Assembly: GCA_041397825.1 (NCBI GenBank)
Contig: JAWKVX010000003.1
Location: forward strand, 124,001-188,000
Reading direction: 5' to 3'
From: JANNSX01 sp041397825
Lineage (GTDB): Bacteria > Pseudomonadota > Alphaproteobacteria > Rhizobiales > Hyphomicrobiaceae
Length of the DNA: 64,000 nt
The notes beneath the pieces are model-generated. The model made no database searches, was not told the origin of the DNA, and saw only the letters and a program-made list of their open reading frames with translations. Shown one piece after another: positions 8,540-17,566 of this stretch. The position numbers and the translations under genes are program-made. Within the stretch, counting starts at the first letter, position 1. The number at the start of each line of letters is the position of its first letter.

Positions 8540-9279
8540 GAGAACAAGAGCGTCCGCAATCGTGCCAACACCATGTCGACGCCCTGTCGTCCAAGATCTG
8601 CGTTCGCCGCCTCCGCCCCTTTCACGTACCAATGCCCGCCTTCCGCGACGCGGCTCATCTCGACGCCTTCGGGCGCGAGGGCGAGCAGCAACGACGTCTC
8701 ACCAAGGCCGGCGTGGTCGAAGGGGAAGGTCTTCGTGATTTCCGGGGTCATCAAGGGATGCGCCTTGATCCAGTTGAAGGGATCCTTGCCGGCGTCATGC
8801 TCGGCATAGTAGTCGGCCATCGCCGGATTTCCCCACCAGCCCTCGCCGTGTTGCTGCTCGAGGAATGCAAAGATCGCCTGCCGCGCCGCCAGCTTGAACG
8901 CGAGATCGGTCGGCATGCCGGCCGCGAAATTCTCGGTCTGGTGGTGGACAACGACGTGGATATTCCGGAAGCCGATGCGGAGCAGGCTGGTGAACAACTG
9001 CTGAGCAAGCGGCAGCAATGCCTCGGCGCCCACCTGCACGGAGCCCGTACCTTCCGGGCCGGCGACGGCATAGCTCGCGGCGCCATAGGTGAAAGGCGGC
9101 AGGATGACGAGCGGCTGCTCGGCCTCCAGACACTCCAGGCATTTCACGACGACCAGCGTGTCGAGCCCGACGGCGAGATGCTCGCCGTGATACTCGAGGA
9201 CGCCCAGAGGCAACACCACCGGCACCCTTTCGGCGATCGACTGCCGAATCTGATGCGGCCGCATCATCTCATAGCGCAT
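8536..9279 (-). CDS. Creatininase-family amidohydrolase
   Basis: This 247-residue protein has the metal-binding signature LGVLEYHGEHLAVGLDT near residue 25 (Glu, His and Asp ligands) and a second histidine pair in HVVVHHQTENF. Creatininase-family enzymes hydrolyse cyclic amides (creatinine) or related formamides in cofactor synthesis; the substrate is not apparent. AGGAGA upstream supports ATG 9279 over a longer frame from 9354. An MBL-fold hydrolase gene lies 83 bases upstream on the same strand, and the two may form a small catabolic unit. Confidence 0.85.
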   Translation of the reverse strand: MRYEMMRPHQIRQSIAERVPVVLPLGVLEYHGEHLAVGLDTLVVVKCLECLEAEQPLVILPPFTYGAASYAVAGPEGTGSVQVGAEALLPLAQQLFTSLLRIGFRNIHVVVHHQTENFAAGMPTDLAFKLAARQAIFAFLEQQHGEGWWGNPAMADYYAEHDAGKDPFNWIKAHPLMTPEITKTFPFDHAGLGETSLLLALAPEGVEMSRVAEGGHWYVKGAEAANADLGRQGVDMVLARLRTLLFS

Positions 9280-9362
9280 TTGCCGTTCTCCTTTGCATCG
9301 TCCCGCGTCCTTTCCGGTCCGAGGACGGGCCGCCGCTCCCGGCAATTGTTTCACGATGCCGA

Positions 9363-10139
9363 CTACGCACCTTTCTCCCTGAGATAGGCGTCCGCCAGCT
9401 CCCTCAGGCGATCGCGCCCGAAGCTATGATCGTGGCCAGCGTGAACCACGCGAACGGGCAGCTCGCGAAGCCGCTGCATCGTGCGGACATAGTGACCGAC
9501 GTCCGAGTGATGCAACCTGTCGAGCAGCGTGCTGTCATAGATCGCGTCGCCCGAGAAGAAGATGCCCGACGCGCGCTCGAACAGTCCGATGGCGCTCGGA
9601 GCATGACCGGGCAGATGCAAGACCTCGAAAGATCGATCGCCTGTCGAGACGACATCGCCCTCGCCGACACCTTTGACATTTCGCGCGGGCCGGATGCGGA
9701 TCGTTCCCGGATCGAAGTCCAGTGAGGGATAGGCGGTCAGCAGTGGTCCCTCCATTGGGTACCCCTCGACTATCAAAGTCGAAAGGTCGTCCGGGTCGAA
9801 GGTCCTCTCGTCGAGCAAGGTGGATTGCCCCGACGGCCACAGCATGTCAGCGACGGCATCCTGGAATACGATCGTCTCGTCGAACTCGTGATGGCCGCCG
9901 GTGTGATCGGCATGGGTGTGAGTGGCCACCGCGGTCACAGGCTTGTCGAGGATGTCACGGGCGGCCTCGCGCAAGGAGGCGATGCCCATGCCGGTATCGA
10001 TGAAGAGATCGCGGTCACGGCCGCGGACGTGCCAGATATTGCAGCGCATGAGGGGGACGACGTGCGGCTCCCAGAGAAGCGTGATGCCGTCGCCCATGCT
10101 TTGCCGCTCGAACCAGCGATCGGCAATGCGGATCGTCAT
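9363..10139 (-). CDS. MBL-fold metallo-hydrolase
   Basis: This 258-residue metallo-beta-lactamase-fold hydrolase has the zinc motif HTHADHTGGH near residue 93. Later ligands lie in LPGHAPSAIG and FSGDAIYD, and a terminal HAGHDHSFG supplies another His. No signal peptide is present, so a cytoplasmic glyoxalase II-, lactonase- or thioesterase-like role is likely. GGAGGA before ATG 10139 fixes the start; the frame could extend to 10166. It is probably cotranscribed with the creatininase-family gene. Confidence 0.85.
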   Translation of the reverse strand: MTIRIADRWFERQSMGDGITLLWEPHVVPLMRCNIWHVRGRDRDLFIDTGMGIASLREAARDILDKPVTAVATHTHADHTGGHHEFDETIVFQDAVADMLWPSGQSTLLDERTFDPDDLSTLIVEGYPMEGPLLTAYPSLDFDPGTIRIRPARNVKGVGEGDVVSTGDRSFEVLHLPGHAPSAIGLFERASGIFFSGDAIYDSTLLDRLHHSDVGHYVRTMQRLRELPVRVVHAGHDHSFGRDRLRELADAYLREKGA

Positions 10140-10258
10140 CGTCGCTCCTCCCACGTTGCGGCACATACCGCCTTCATGCCACAGTTAGCCGGCGTGGGGG
10201 AGGGCCGGCCGGGGCAACCCCGCTGCCGGCGAAGGGCCCTCGGCCCGGCGACGGCGAG

Positions 10259-11149
10259 ATGTGGCCTTGGCTGCAACGCCTTGCCATGGTCTCGATGTTC
10301 TCTATCAACCCGATTACAGCGTCCTTGGCCTCCGCTGTCAGTTTCGGCGTGGCCGACTTTCTCGGTGGGCGCGCGGCAGCGCGGCTCAATCCGCCGCTCG
10401 CCGTGGTTCTTGTTCAGTCGGTCGCGTGCGCCTTCGTGCTGCTGATCGTGGTGGTTGGCAGCTATCCTCTGCCCAGTGGGCCCGGCCTCACTTTTTCCAT
10501 TGTCGCAGGGCTCGCCGACGGTATCGCGTTGATCCTCCTGTACCGCGGGCTGGCTGTCGGCCGGATCAGCATCGTTGCCCCGCTGACCGGGGTCTTCTCG
10601 ATTGCGGTGCCCGCTGTCGTCGAGGCCGTGTTCGTGCGAGAGATCGGATCGCAGATCGTTGCCGGTATCGTCCTGGCGGCCGTTGCAGTGGTGCTGATCG
10701 CCCATGCAAGTAGCGGCGGAGAGGGGGACAAGCCGCTGAAGCCATCGGTGATGCTGGGGCTGTCGGGTGGTCTGACCTTCGGAGTGACCAATCTGTTCCT
10801 GGGCCTGCTGGAGCCGGAGCAGGCCAATGGAGGCGTGCTCGTCATGCGGAGCGGGGCCGTCGCAATGGCCGCTCTCGTCGCATTCTTCGGGCCGATCAGT
10901 GCACCGCGCGATCGACGTGGCTTGGTCATAGGCGGCGCCGCCGGAGTGCTCGACGCTCTCGGCATGATCGGGCTTGTCTATTCAGCGACCGTCGGATTGA
11001 TCGGTGTGGCGGCTTCGATAAATGCCCTCTATGCGGGTGTCACGGTTGTTTTGGGCGTGCTTTTGCTCGGCGAGCGGCTGGGGCGCGTGCAACTCGCGGG
11101 TTTGGCCTTGGGTGGCGTGGCGATTATGCTACTCGCGAACGGGCATTAG
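10259..11149 (+). CDS. EamA/DMT-superfamily transporter
   Basis: This 296-residue membrane protein has about ten hydrophobic helices in two EamA repeats. The glycine-rich first helix (SFGVADFLGGRAA) and the repeat-ending GVLLLGERLG are typical. It is a permease of unknown metabolite specificity. The start is uncertain: ATG 10259, 10286 and 10295 are all in frame, and none has a strong ribosome site. Confidence 0.8.
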   Translation: MWPWLQRLAMVSMFSINPITASLASAVSFGVADFLGGRAAARLNPPLAVVLVQSVACAFVLLIVVVGSYPLPSGPGLTFSIVAGLADGIALILLYRGLAVGRISIVAPLTGVFSIAVPAVVEAVFVREIGSQIVAGIVLAAVAVVLIAHASSGGEGDKPLKPSVMLGLSGGLTFGVTNLFLGLLEPEQANGGVLVMRSGAVAMAALVAFFGPISAPRDRRGLVIGGAAGVLDALGMIGLVYSATVGLIGVAASINALYAGVTVVLGVLLLGERLGRVQLAGLALGGVAIMLLANGH

Positions 11150-11216
11150 TGCCGCAGGCGTAGGTTTTGCCCTGCAAATCCCTTAGCTTCGCGTGATTCG
11201 CGAGGGGAGCCCTGAG

Positions 11217-13556
11217 ATGTCCGAGCCGGCTGACGAGCACGAGTCCTTCGCCTTGGGCCTCGGCCTGGAGAAGATCGGACTTGTGGCACTGCGGTGGCCG
11301 GTCGTGATGTTCTTGATCATGGCCGCGGTGACCGCCCTGTCCCTTGTCGGCATCAGTCGCATCAAGGTCGACGACTCGCTGACCGAGCTGTTTCGCACCT
11401 CGACCCCGGAATTCAAGCAGTACGAAAGCCTTTCGACGCGCTTTCCCTCGAGCGAATACGACGTTCTGGTCGTGGTCGAGGGGCAGGATTTGCTCGCTCG
11501 CGACAAGCTCGAGCGGTTGCGCACGCTGGCCACCGACCTGCAGCTGATCGATTCTGTCAATGGCGTCGTCTCGTTGTTCTCGGCGCGCACCGAGCCTGAG
11601 AAAGGCAAGATTCCGCCACCGCTGTTTCCCGACGATCTCCCGAGCGGGGCCGCCTATGACGAGCTCATTGCCAAGGTCCGGGCCAACGAGATCATCAAGG
11701 ATAAGCTGCTCTCGGCGGATGGGACGCTGGCATTGATCGTTATGGCCCTCGATCACGAGACGGTGGTCGGGCAAGGGCTCGCTGCCGTCGTCGGCGAGAT
11801 CGAGCAGACGGTCAACGATAGCCTTGAAGGGACCGGCTTGGTGACCCAGCTCTCCGGCGCTCCGGTCATGCAACTCGAGATCCGCAATGCGGTCGCCAAC
11901 GACCAGATGAAGTACAACGGGCTCGGTCTGCTGATCGGCGCCGTCATTGCCATCATCTTCTATCGGCGCGTCTCGCTCATGTTGCTGACGGCATTCCCGC
12001 CTGTCCTTGCCATCATCTGGTCGATCGGTCTGCTCGGCTGGCTCGACGTCCGGCTTAATCTCTTCCTCAATGTGATGGGGCCGCTCATCATGGTGATGGG
12101 CTTCTCGGACAGTATGCAGATCGTCTTCGCCATGCGCGATCGCATCGTTAAGGGAGCGAGCAAACGAGAGGCGCTGGAGTGGTCGCTCAAGACGGTCGGG
12201 CCTGCCTGCGTGCTGACGGACGGGACGGCCTGTCTGTCGTTCGTTGCGCTGTTGGTCTCGGACTCGGCCCTGATCCGCACCTTCGGCTGGGCTGGCGCGC
12301 TTTCCACCATCATGTCGTTTCTAGCCGTCATTCTCATCATTCCGCTCCTTGGGCTGCTGCTGCTGCGAAACGAGGAGAAGCTCGTCCGGGCTGCCGACAA
12401 GGGCGATAGAGCCATGCGTCTTCTGGAGCAGCTCTGCACCTGGGTGGCCGACCGGGTCATCCGTAAGCCGGCGTTCTACGCCATGATCGGATTCATTTTG
12501 CTCGGTGTGTTCGGCCTGGCTCATGCCACACTCGATGCCCGCTATCGCCTCGCCGACCAAGTGCCGGATGCCGAGCAGGCCATGGAGGCGAGCAATCGCC
12601 TGGATGCCAAGCTGACCGGTGCGAGCCCAGTCCATATCATGATCGATCTGCCGCAAGGCGTCGATCTGTTCTCGCCCGAGGTCATAGACGTCATCGGTGC
12701 CGTGCATCGCCAGATCGAGGCACAACCAGGGATCGGCAATGTCTGGTCGATCGAGACGCTGAGGCGCTGGCTCGAGGAAAAGGCCGGCGAGCGAGACATC
12801 GCCGTTCTCAAGAGCTATGTCGAAGCATTGCCGGAGCACCTCGTACGGCGCTTCATCTCCGCGGATCAGAGGTCGGTGGTGGTCACGGGCCGCCTGCCGG
12901 ACCTCGATGCGAGCTCCCTGCTCCCCATCGTCGACCAGCTGGACGCCTCGTTGGCAACGATCCGAGAGGCGCATCCGGGCTACCAGATCAGTGTCACCGG
13001 ACTGCCGGTCATCGCTGCCCGCAATAGTGCCAGTATGATCGGCCAACTCAACTGGAGCTTGACGGGCGAGATCGTCTTCGTCGCGGCGTTGATCGGACTG
13101 GCATTTCGTTCGTTCTGGTACGGGGCATTGAGCCTGCTGCCTGGCCTGTTTCCCGTGGTGGCGTCCGGGGCGCTCCTGGCAGTGACCGGCGAAGGCCTTC
13201 AGTTCGCTTCCGTCATTGCTCTCGTCGTCGCCTTCGGTCTGGGGCTCGATGCGACCATTCACTACCTTAACAGGCTGCGGCTCGAGGATCGCCCAGACGA
13301 GGACCCGGCCATCGGCGTGAGGAGAGCGACACTGCTCGTTGGTCCGGCTCTGATTCTGACGACCATCGTGCTGGCTTTCGGCCTGGCGGTCACCATGTTC
13401 TCCGACCTACCCTCGCTGCGGGTCTTCGGCCGGCTCTGCGCCATCACGCTCGCCGCGGCACTCATTGGTGATCTGGTGTTCCTGCCCGCCACGGTCGTCC
13501 TGGTCCGGCGTTTCGCCCGCCGGGGGCGGTCTGCTGCACAGCCGGCAAAACGATGA
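11217..13556 (+). CDS. RND/MMPL-superfamily exporter
   Basis: This 779-residue transporter shows the RND duplication. Each half has one membrane helix, a large periplasmic domain (roughly residues 45-215 and 445-610) and five further helices. The helix pair IMVMGFSDSMQIV in the first half and VVAFGLGLDATIHYLNRL in the second carry the acidic residues expected for proton-relay helix 4. It is a single-chain MMPL-like exporter without an adjacent membrane-fusion protein, so it more likely moves lipids or hydrophobic compounds than drugs; this is inference. AGGGGAG precedes ATG 11217. Confidence 0.85.
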   Translation: MSEPADEHESFALGLGLEKIGLVALRWPVVMFLIMAAVTALSLVGISRIKVDDSLTELFRTSTPEFKQYESLSTRFPSSEYDVLVVVEGQDLLARDKLERLRTLATDLQLIDSVNGVVSLFSARTEPEKGKIPPPLFPDDLPSGAAYDELIAKVRANEIIKDKLLSADGTLALIVMALDHETVVGQGLAAVVGEIEQTVNDSLEGTGLVTQLSGAPVMQLEIRNAVANDQMKYNGLGLLIGAVIAIIFYRRVSLMLLTAFPPVLAIIWSIGLLGWLDVRLNLFLNVMGPLIMVMGFSDSMQIVFAMRDRIVKGASKREALEWSLKTVGPACVLTDGTACLSFVALLVSDSALIRTFGWAGALSTIMSFLAVILIIPLLGLLLLRNEEKLVRAADKGDRAMRLLEQLCTWVADRVIRKPAFYAMIGFILLGVFGLAHATLDARYRLADQVPDAEQAMEASNRLDAKLTGASPVHIMIDLPQGVDLFSPEVIDVIGAVHRQIEAQPGIGNVWSIETLRRWLEEKAGERDIAVLKSYVEALPEHLVRRFISADQRSVVVTGRLPDLDASSLLPIVDQLDASLATIREAHPGYQISVTGLPVIAARNSASMIGQLNWSLTGEIVFVAALIGLAFRSFWYGALSLLPGLFPVVASGALLAVTGEGLQFASVIALVVAFGLGLDATIHYLNRLRLEDRPDEDPAIGVRRATLLVGPALILTTIVLAFGLAVTMFSDLPSLRVFGRLCAITLAAALIGDLVFLPATVVLVRRFARRGRSAAQPAKR

Positions 13557-13584
13557 CGCCGCCTCCGAACCGGAAGCGGCGTCA
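13554..13584. terminator. Hairpin starting at the exporter stop codon
   Basis: An inverted repeat with a nine-base perfect outer stem (TGACGCCGC / GCGGCGTCA), then one mismatch and a further short stem. It begins at the exporter stop codon and lies between convergent genes, so it probably terminates both. There is no U tract. Confidence 0.7.
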
Positions 13585-13610
13585 AGCTAACTTGGCCGGT
13601 GCTGCGGTGG

Positions 13611-14111
13611 TCAGCCCTTACGGAGACTGATCGAAACGGTCTTAACTCCGAGGCCTTTCGGCGCGATATTGACGGATTGCGATGCGCCGCTGAGCTTGAC
13701 CGACATGGTCGCGTCCAGCTTGTCGCTCTTGACGCTGGCCCTGATCAGATTGTCGGAGGCGGTGCCCGATACGTTGCCGCTGGCGTTGTTCACCATTTCG
13801 ATCCAGCTGCCCGACACCTTGCCGCCAGCATAATCGATGTCGCTTCGGACCTCGAACTTATAGCTGGCGCTTGCGCAGCGGATGTTCTGTTGCAGGCCCG
13901 AGCCGCCGTCGACGACGAAATAGGTCACGCGGCACTTGATGGCTTCCGTCTTGCCGTCATCGTAGGTGACGGAGCCGTTCCCCACCCAGCGCCCGGCATA
14001 GCCGGCGAAGGGGCCGTCCGCCATTGCGGGCGACGCCGACAGCATCGTTGCAACGACCAGTCCCGGCAGACCGGCCAACCAGCCGCCGCGAGTAAGAGCG
14101 CTCAAAGCCAT
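13611..14111 (-). CDS. Small exported beta-rich protein of unknown function
   Basis: This 166-residue protein has a clear signal peptide, a hydrophobic core near residues 12-24 followed by ASPAMA before DGPF. The mature part has alternating hydrophobic residues and begins with GRWVGNGSVTYDDGK, which suggests a small beta-barrel or lipocalin-like fold. Two cysteines (in IKCRV and IRCAS) may form a disulfide. AGAGGAT precedes the ATG. I do not recognise a named family. It is convergent with the RND exporter and not obviously in an operon. Confidence 0.7.
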   Translation of the reverse strand: MALSALTRGGWLAGLPGLVVATMLSASPAMADGPFAGYAGRWVGNGSVTYDDGKTEAIKCRVTYFVVDGGSGLQQNIRCASASYKFEVRSDIDYAGGKVSGSWIEMVNNASGNVSGTASDNLIRASVKSDKLDATMSVKLSGASQSVNIAPKGLGVKTVSISLRKG

Positions 14112-14220
14112 GTCATCCTCTTGCGGGTTAGAATCGCATGGTTAACGGCAATATAGGCATATGCTCCGCATTCGGGAAGGCCGGTAAGCGCCTCATCGGT
14201 CCGCAAAATTCCGGACATCA

Positions 14221-14916
14221 TCAAAAACGCTCTACCCAGGGCCGGAGCTCGATCTCACTTGTCCAGGCCGACCTGTGCTGGTGAAGAACCGCCCAATAGG
14301 TTTCGGCAATTGCATCGGGATCCAGCAGGCTATCCGGTTGATCGGCCGGCGCAATTCTCCCCTTGATGGGGCTGGCGACCCCGCCATCGATGACGAAATG
14401 CGCCACGTGGATATTCTTCGGCTGCAGCTCGCGCGCCATAGACTGTGCAAGTCCACGCAATGCGAATTTCGCCATGGCAAAAGGCGCAGACTGAGCATAG
14501 CCTTTGACGCTGGCGGAGGCGCCGGTGAAGAAGATTGCGCCCTTGCCTCGCGCGAGCATGCGCCGCGCTGCCTCCTGGCCGACGAGGAAGCCCCCGAGCG
14601 CTCCAACCGTCAACGCCTGGGCGACGTCGTCCGGATTGAGTTCGACGATCGGACCGCGTGTTCGGAAGCTCGGATTGAACAAGACCACGTCCGGTGTGCC
14701 GAAATGGCTGTCGGCCAACTCGAACAGGCGCCGGACGTCGTCCGGCTTCGCGACATCGCATGCCACGGCCTTGCCACCCGACTCGGCAACGAGCCCGGAC
14801 AATTTGTCTGGTGATCGTGAGGCCAGCAAAACGCGGACGTTATCCTTGGCGAGGCGGCGCGCGAAAGATGCACTGATGCCGTCACCGGCGCCGACGATCA
14901 ATGCCCGCTCGATCAT
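14221..14916 (-). CDS. Short-chain dehydrogenase/reductase (SDR)
   Basis: This 231-residue Rossmann oxidoreductase starts with ALIVGAGDGISASFARRLA as the NAD(P)-binding motif, where the usual TGxxxGIG is slightly altered. The active-site region reads FFTGASASVKGYAQSAPFAMAKFAL, in which the usual catalytic Tyr appears replaced (YxxxK becomes FAMAK), so activity may be atypical. GGGAGGT before ATG 14916 fixes the start. An EamA transporter gene lies 82 bases upstream on the same strand. Substrate unknown. Confidence 0.8.
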   Translation of the reverse strand: MIERALIVGAGDGISASFARRLAKDNVRVLLASRSPDKLSGLVAESGGKAVACDVAKPDDVRRLFELADSHFGTPDVVLFNPSFRTRGPIVELNPDDVAQALTVGALGGFLVGQEAARRMLARGKGAIFFTGASASVKGYAQSAPFAMAKFALRGLAQSMARELQPKNIHVAHFVIDGGVASPIKGRIAPADQPDSLLDPDAIAETYWAVLHQHRSAWTSEIELRPWVERF

Positions 14917-14998
14917 CCGAACCTCCCTGCCGCCGATCTCGCGACGCGGCGGACCAAAGGATAGAATCTGATTTGGCACAAAGAAAGGTCAGGCCCGC

Positions 14999-15952
14999 TC
15001 ATCGCTTCCCGTTTGAGAGCACGAGGATGCCGGCGATGACGAGCGCCATGCCGCAGGCATGCCAGAGCGTGAACAGCTCGCCCAGGATCAGCACCGACAG
15101 GACCGTCGTGAAGAGCGGACCGCTGCCGCCGGTGACGCTGGCCGGTCCCGGTCCGATGCGCGCGACCGCCTCGGCGAACAGGAATGAGGGTATGACGGTG
15201 CCGATGAGTGCCAAGGCGAGCGAAATGCCGACGACCGGCATGGGCACCCAGAGATCCGTGATGTGGTTGGTGATCGAGAAATGCACAATGAGTGCCGGTA
15301 ACGATGCAATCATCGAGATCGCGGTGAAAAGACCGCTTCCCATCCGTGCAATCTTGGCTTTGCTCCATAGCAAGTACATCGAGTAGGTGAGAGCGCAGCC
15401 GAGCACCAGGAGTGTGCCGCTGACGACCTGGTCGCCGAACGAGGCGAGATCATGCACGAAGATGAGGGCAAGCCCCGCATAGGTGAGCGCCAGGGCTGCC
15501 AGATGAGCTAGGCCCAGCCGCTCCTTGAAGAACCAATAGCCGATGAGGGCGACGAAGGTCGGGTAGGTGAAGAGTATCAGGCGTTCGAACTGGGCCGAGA
15601 TCCGGCCGAGCCCCTCGAGGTCGAGTATGCTCGCCAAGTAATACCCGACCACGCCGATGGCTGCTGTGGTAGCGACAGTCGGTGGCGAGAGGTCGGTCGG
15701 CTGCCCCTTGATGCGGCGTTGCCGCCAAGCCCACCATCCGGCAACGGCATAGAACGGCAGCGAGAGGCTCATTCGCCAAACGAGCTGGGTCGGCGCATCG
15801 ACGCCGTAGCCGTAGCTCAGTTTGACGAAGATTGGTTTCCAGGAATAGAGGAAGGCGCCGCTCAGCGCGAGTGCGAGGCCCGTCGGATCGAGACTCGAGC
15901 GCAGCGGCGATGCCGCCACCGCCACCACCGTTGCCTTCTCGAGCTTCATCAC
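14999..15952 (-). CDS. EamA/DMT-superfamily transporter
   Basis: This 317-residue membrane protein has about ten predicted helices and the two-repeat EamA layout. Near residue 30 it reads LSGAFLYSWKPIFVKLSY, and the second repeat ends with SVLILGELFTLWHACGMAL. The specificity is unknown and it is not closely similar to the EamA protein at 10259. It starts at one of two adjacent ATGs (15952 or 15949). It may share a transcript with the SDR gene downstream. Confidence 0.8.
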   Translation of the reverse strand: MMKLEKATVVAVAASPLRSSLDPTGLALALSGAFLYSWKPIFVKLSYGYGVDAPTQLVWRMSLSLPFYAVAGWWAWRQRRIKGQPTDLSPPTVATTAAIGVVGYYLASILDLEGLGRISAQFERLILFTYPTFVALIGYWFFKERLGLAHLAALALTYAGLALIFVHDLASFGDQVVSGTLLVLGCALTYSMYLLWSKAKIARMGSGLFTAISMIASLPALIVHFSITNHITDLWVPMPVVGISLALALIGTVIPSFLFAEAVARIGPGPASVTGGSGPLFTTVLSVLILGELFTLWHACGMALVIAGILVLSNGKR

Positions 15953-16047
15953 CTATCTGCGCCCATTTCATGAGCGCTCATCGCTAGAGCGGCACAGGGT
16001 TGTCTACAACCCTATCGGTAGCATGGCAGATGGGCGGGGCGAGCTTC

Positions 16048-16821
16048 TCAAGATTCGCTGCCACTCTCGCCGGCCTCAAGTTCCGGCTTCAGTGCCTTGA
16101 GCTTTGCAAAGACACTCGCGGTCTCGTCTGCCTCGCTCGGCTCGGCCGGTGCCTCCTGCATGGACTCGGAGGTAATGAGGTTCGACCCGTCCGCCGTGTC
16201 GGCCGCTGCGCCTGTTTCGGTGGTCTCGCTGGTGTCGAGCAGCGTGCCGGCCTGATCGGGAGCGTCCTTCGCCTGCTCGGCCCGTTCGCGCTCGAGTCGC
16301 CGGGCGGCGCGCTTTACCTCGGCGTCCAGATCAATCTGGGAGCAGAGGCCCAGCGTTACCGGATCCTGCGGCTGCAGGTTTGCGGAATTCCAGTGCGTGC
16401 GATTGCGGATAGCCTCGATCGTCGGTTTCGTCGTGCCGACCAGCCGCATGACCTGGCTGTCCCTGAGCTCCGGGTGGTTCTTGACGAGCCAGAGGATGGC
16501 ATTCGGCCGGTCCTGGCGACGCGATAGCGGGGTGTAGCGAGGCCCCGTCTTCACCTTGTGCACGGGAATTTCGATCTTTGACGGCGCCGTCTCGAGCTCG
16601 TGGCTCGGGTCTGTCTCCGCCTTCTTGATCTCCTCGCGGGTTAGCTGGCCGGAGGTCACGGGATCCATGCCCTTGATGCCCTGTGCGACATCGCCGTCAG
16701 CGATGCCTTTGACCTCGAGCGGGTGAAGGCCGCAGAACTGGGCAATCTGATCGAAGGTCAAGGACGTGTTCTCCACAAGCCACACAGCTGTGGCCTTTGG
16801 CATCAACAGGGTGCGTGTCAT
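16048..16821 (-). CDS. trcR: Cell-cycle transcriptional regulator TrcR (DUF1013)
   Basis: This 257-residue protein of the alphaproteobacterial DUF1013 family is called TrcR after its Caulobacter cell-cycle role. Recognisable segments are the start TRTLLMPKATAVWLVENT, the helix-turn-helix-like FDQIAQFCGLHPLEVKGIADG, and RPNAILWLVKNHPELRDSQVMRLVGTT split around residue 110. The C-terminal 80 residues are acidic and low-complexity. GGAGGA before ATG 16821 sets the start. It is expected to be cytoplasmic and DNA- or RNA-polymerase-associated. It is divergent from the MaoC gene, with 278 bases between. Confidence 0.88.
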   Translation of the reverse strand: MTRTLLMPKATAVWLVENTSLTFDQIAQFCGLHPLEVKGIADGDVAQGIKGMDPVTSGQLTREEIKKAETDPSHELETAPSKIEIPVHKVKTGPRYTPLSRRQDRPNAILWLVKNHPELRDSQVMRLVGTTKPTIEAIRNRTHWNSANLQPQDPVTLGLCSQIDLDAEVKRAARRLERERAEQAKDAPDQAGTLLDTSETTETGAAADTADGSNLITSESMQEAPAEPSEADETASVFAKLKALKPELEAGESGSES

Positions 16822-17099
16822 CAAATGTCCTCCGAGGGGCGTTGGGCTCGAGAGGGCTCGGCACCAAGCCAAAAAACATGATCGGACCATGAAGGGATCG
16901 GACACTTTATACGGCGAATGTGCCCTCGACGCAAATGACCTCTGCTTGTGCTGGGCGACGTGTGCCCTGCAATGTGATCTTCTGCCCTGAGATTCATCAT
17001 TTTTCTTAATGGCCTTTGTGCGTTGCGGCGAATCTTTCGCTGCGATAGGGTGCAGCGCGACATGGGGGCGTGTGCGGGACCGATCTGGGGGACGAGGAC

Positions 17100-17537
17100 A
17101 TGGATGCGATCGTGACGAAGGGCCACTACTTCGAGGATCTCGAGGTCGGCCAGGAGGCCAGCTACCGGCGCACTGTGACAGAGGCCGATATCCAAGGCTT
17201 CGCAGAGGTCTCGGGTGATACCAATCCGGTGCATCTTGACGAGGAGTACGCGGCGTCGACCCCGTTCAAGGGGCGGATTGCCCACGGAATGCTGACCGCA
17301 AGCCTGATCTCCACCGTATTCGGCACGAAGCTTCCTGGCCCAGGCGCGATCTATGTCTCGCAGACGCTCAATTTTCGCGCTCCTGTCAGGATTGGCGACG
17401 AGGTGATTGCCAAGGTCACGCTCAGCGAGTTGATTCCAGAGAAGCGACGCGCCATTTTTGCCTGTGATTGCTCGGTGAATGGTAAGACCGTGCTGGCCGG
17501 CGAGGCGGTTCTCATGGTGCCTGCCCGTCCGGCCTGA
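17100..17537 (+). CDS. MaoC-family (R)-specific enoyl-CoA hydratase-like protein
   Basis: This 145-residue hot-dog-fold protein has the hydratase 2 motif: FAEVSGDTNPVHLDEEYA followed by FKGRIAHGML near residues 39-68, with catalytic Asp and His. The closest described relatives are PhaJ-type enzymes that hydrate trans-2-enoyl-CoA to (R)-3-hydroxyacyl-CoA, but substrate length is not predictable. GAGGAC immediately before ATG 17100 acts as the ribosome site. It lies 29 bases upstream of ribF on the same strand. Confidence 0.88.
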   Translation: MDAIVTKGHYFEDLEVGQEASYRRTVTEADIQGFAEVSGDTNPVHLDEEYAASTPFKGRIAHGMLTASLISTVFGTKLPGPGAIYVSQTLNFRAPVRIGDEVIAKVTLSELIPEKRRAIFACDCSVNGKTVLAGEAVLMVPARPA

Positions 17538-17566
17538 CGGCAGAGCGGAGGCTGCAGACACTCTCA

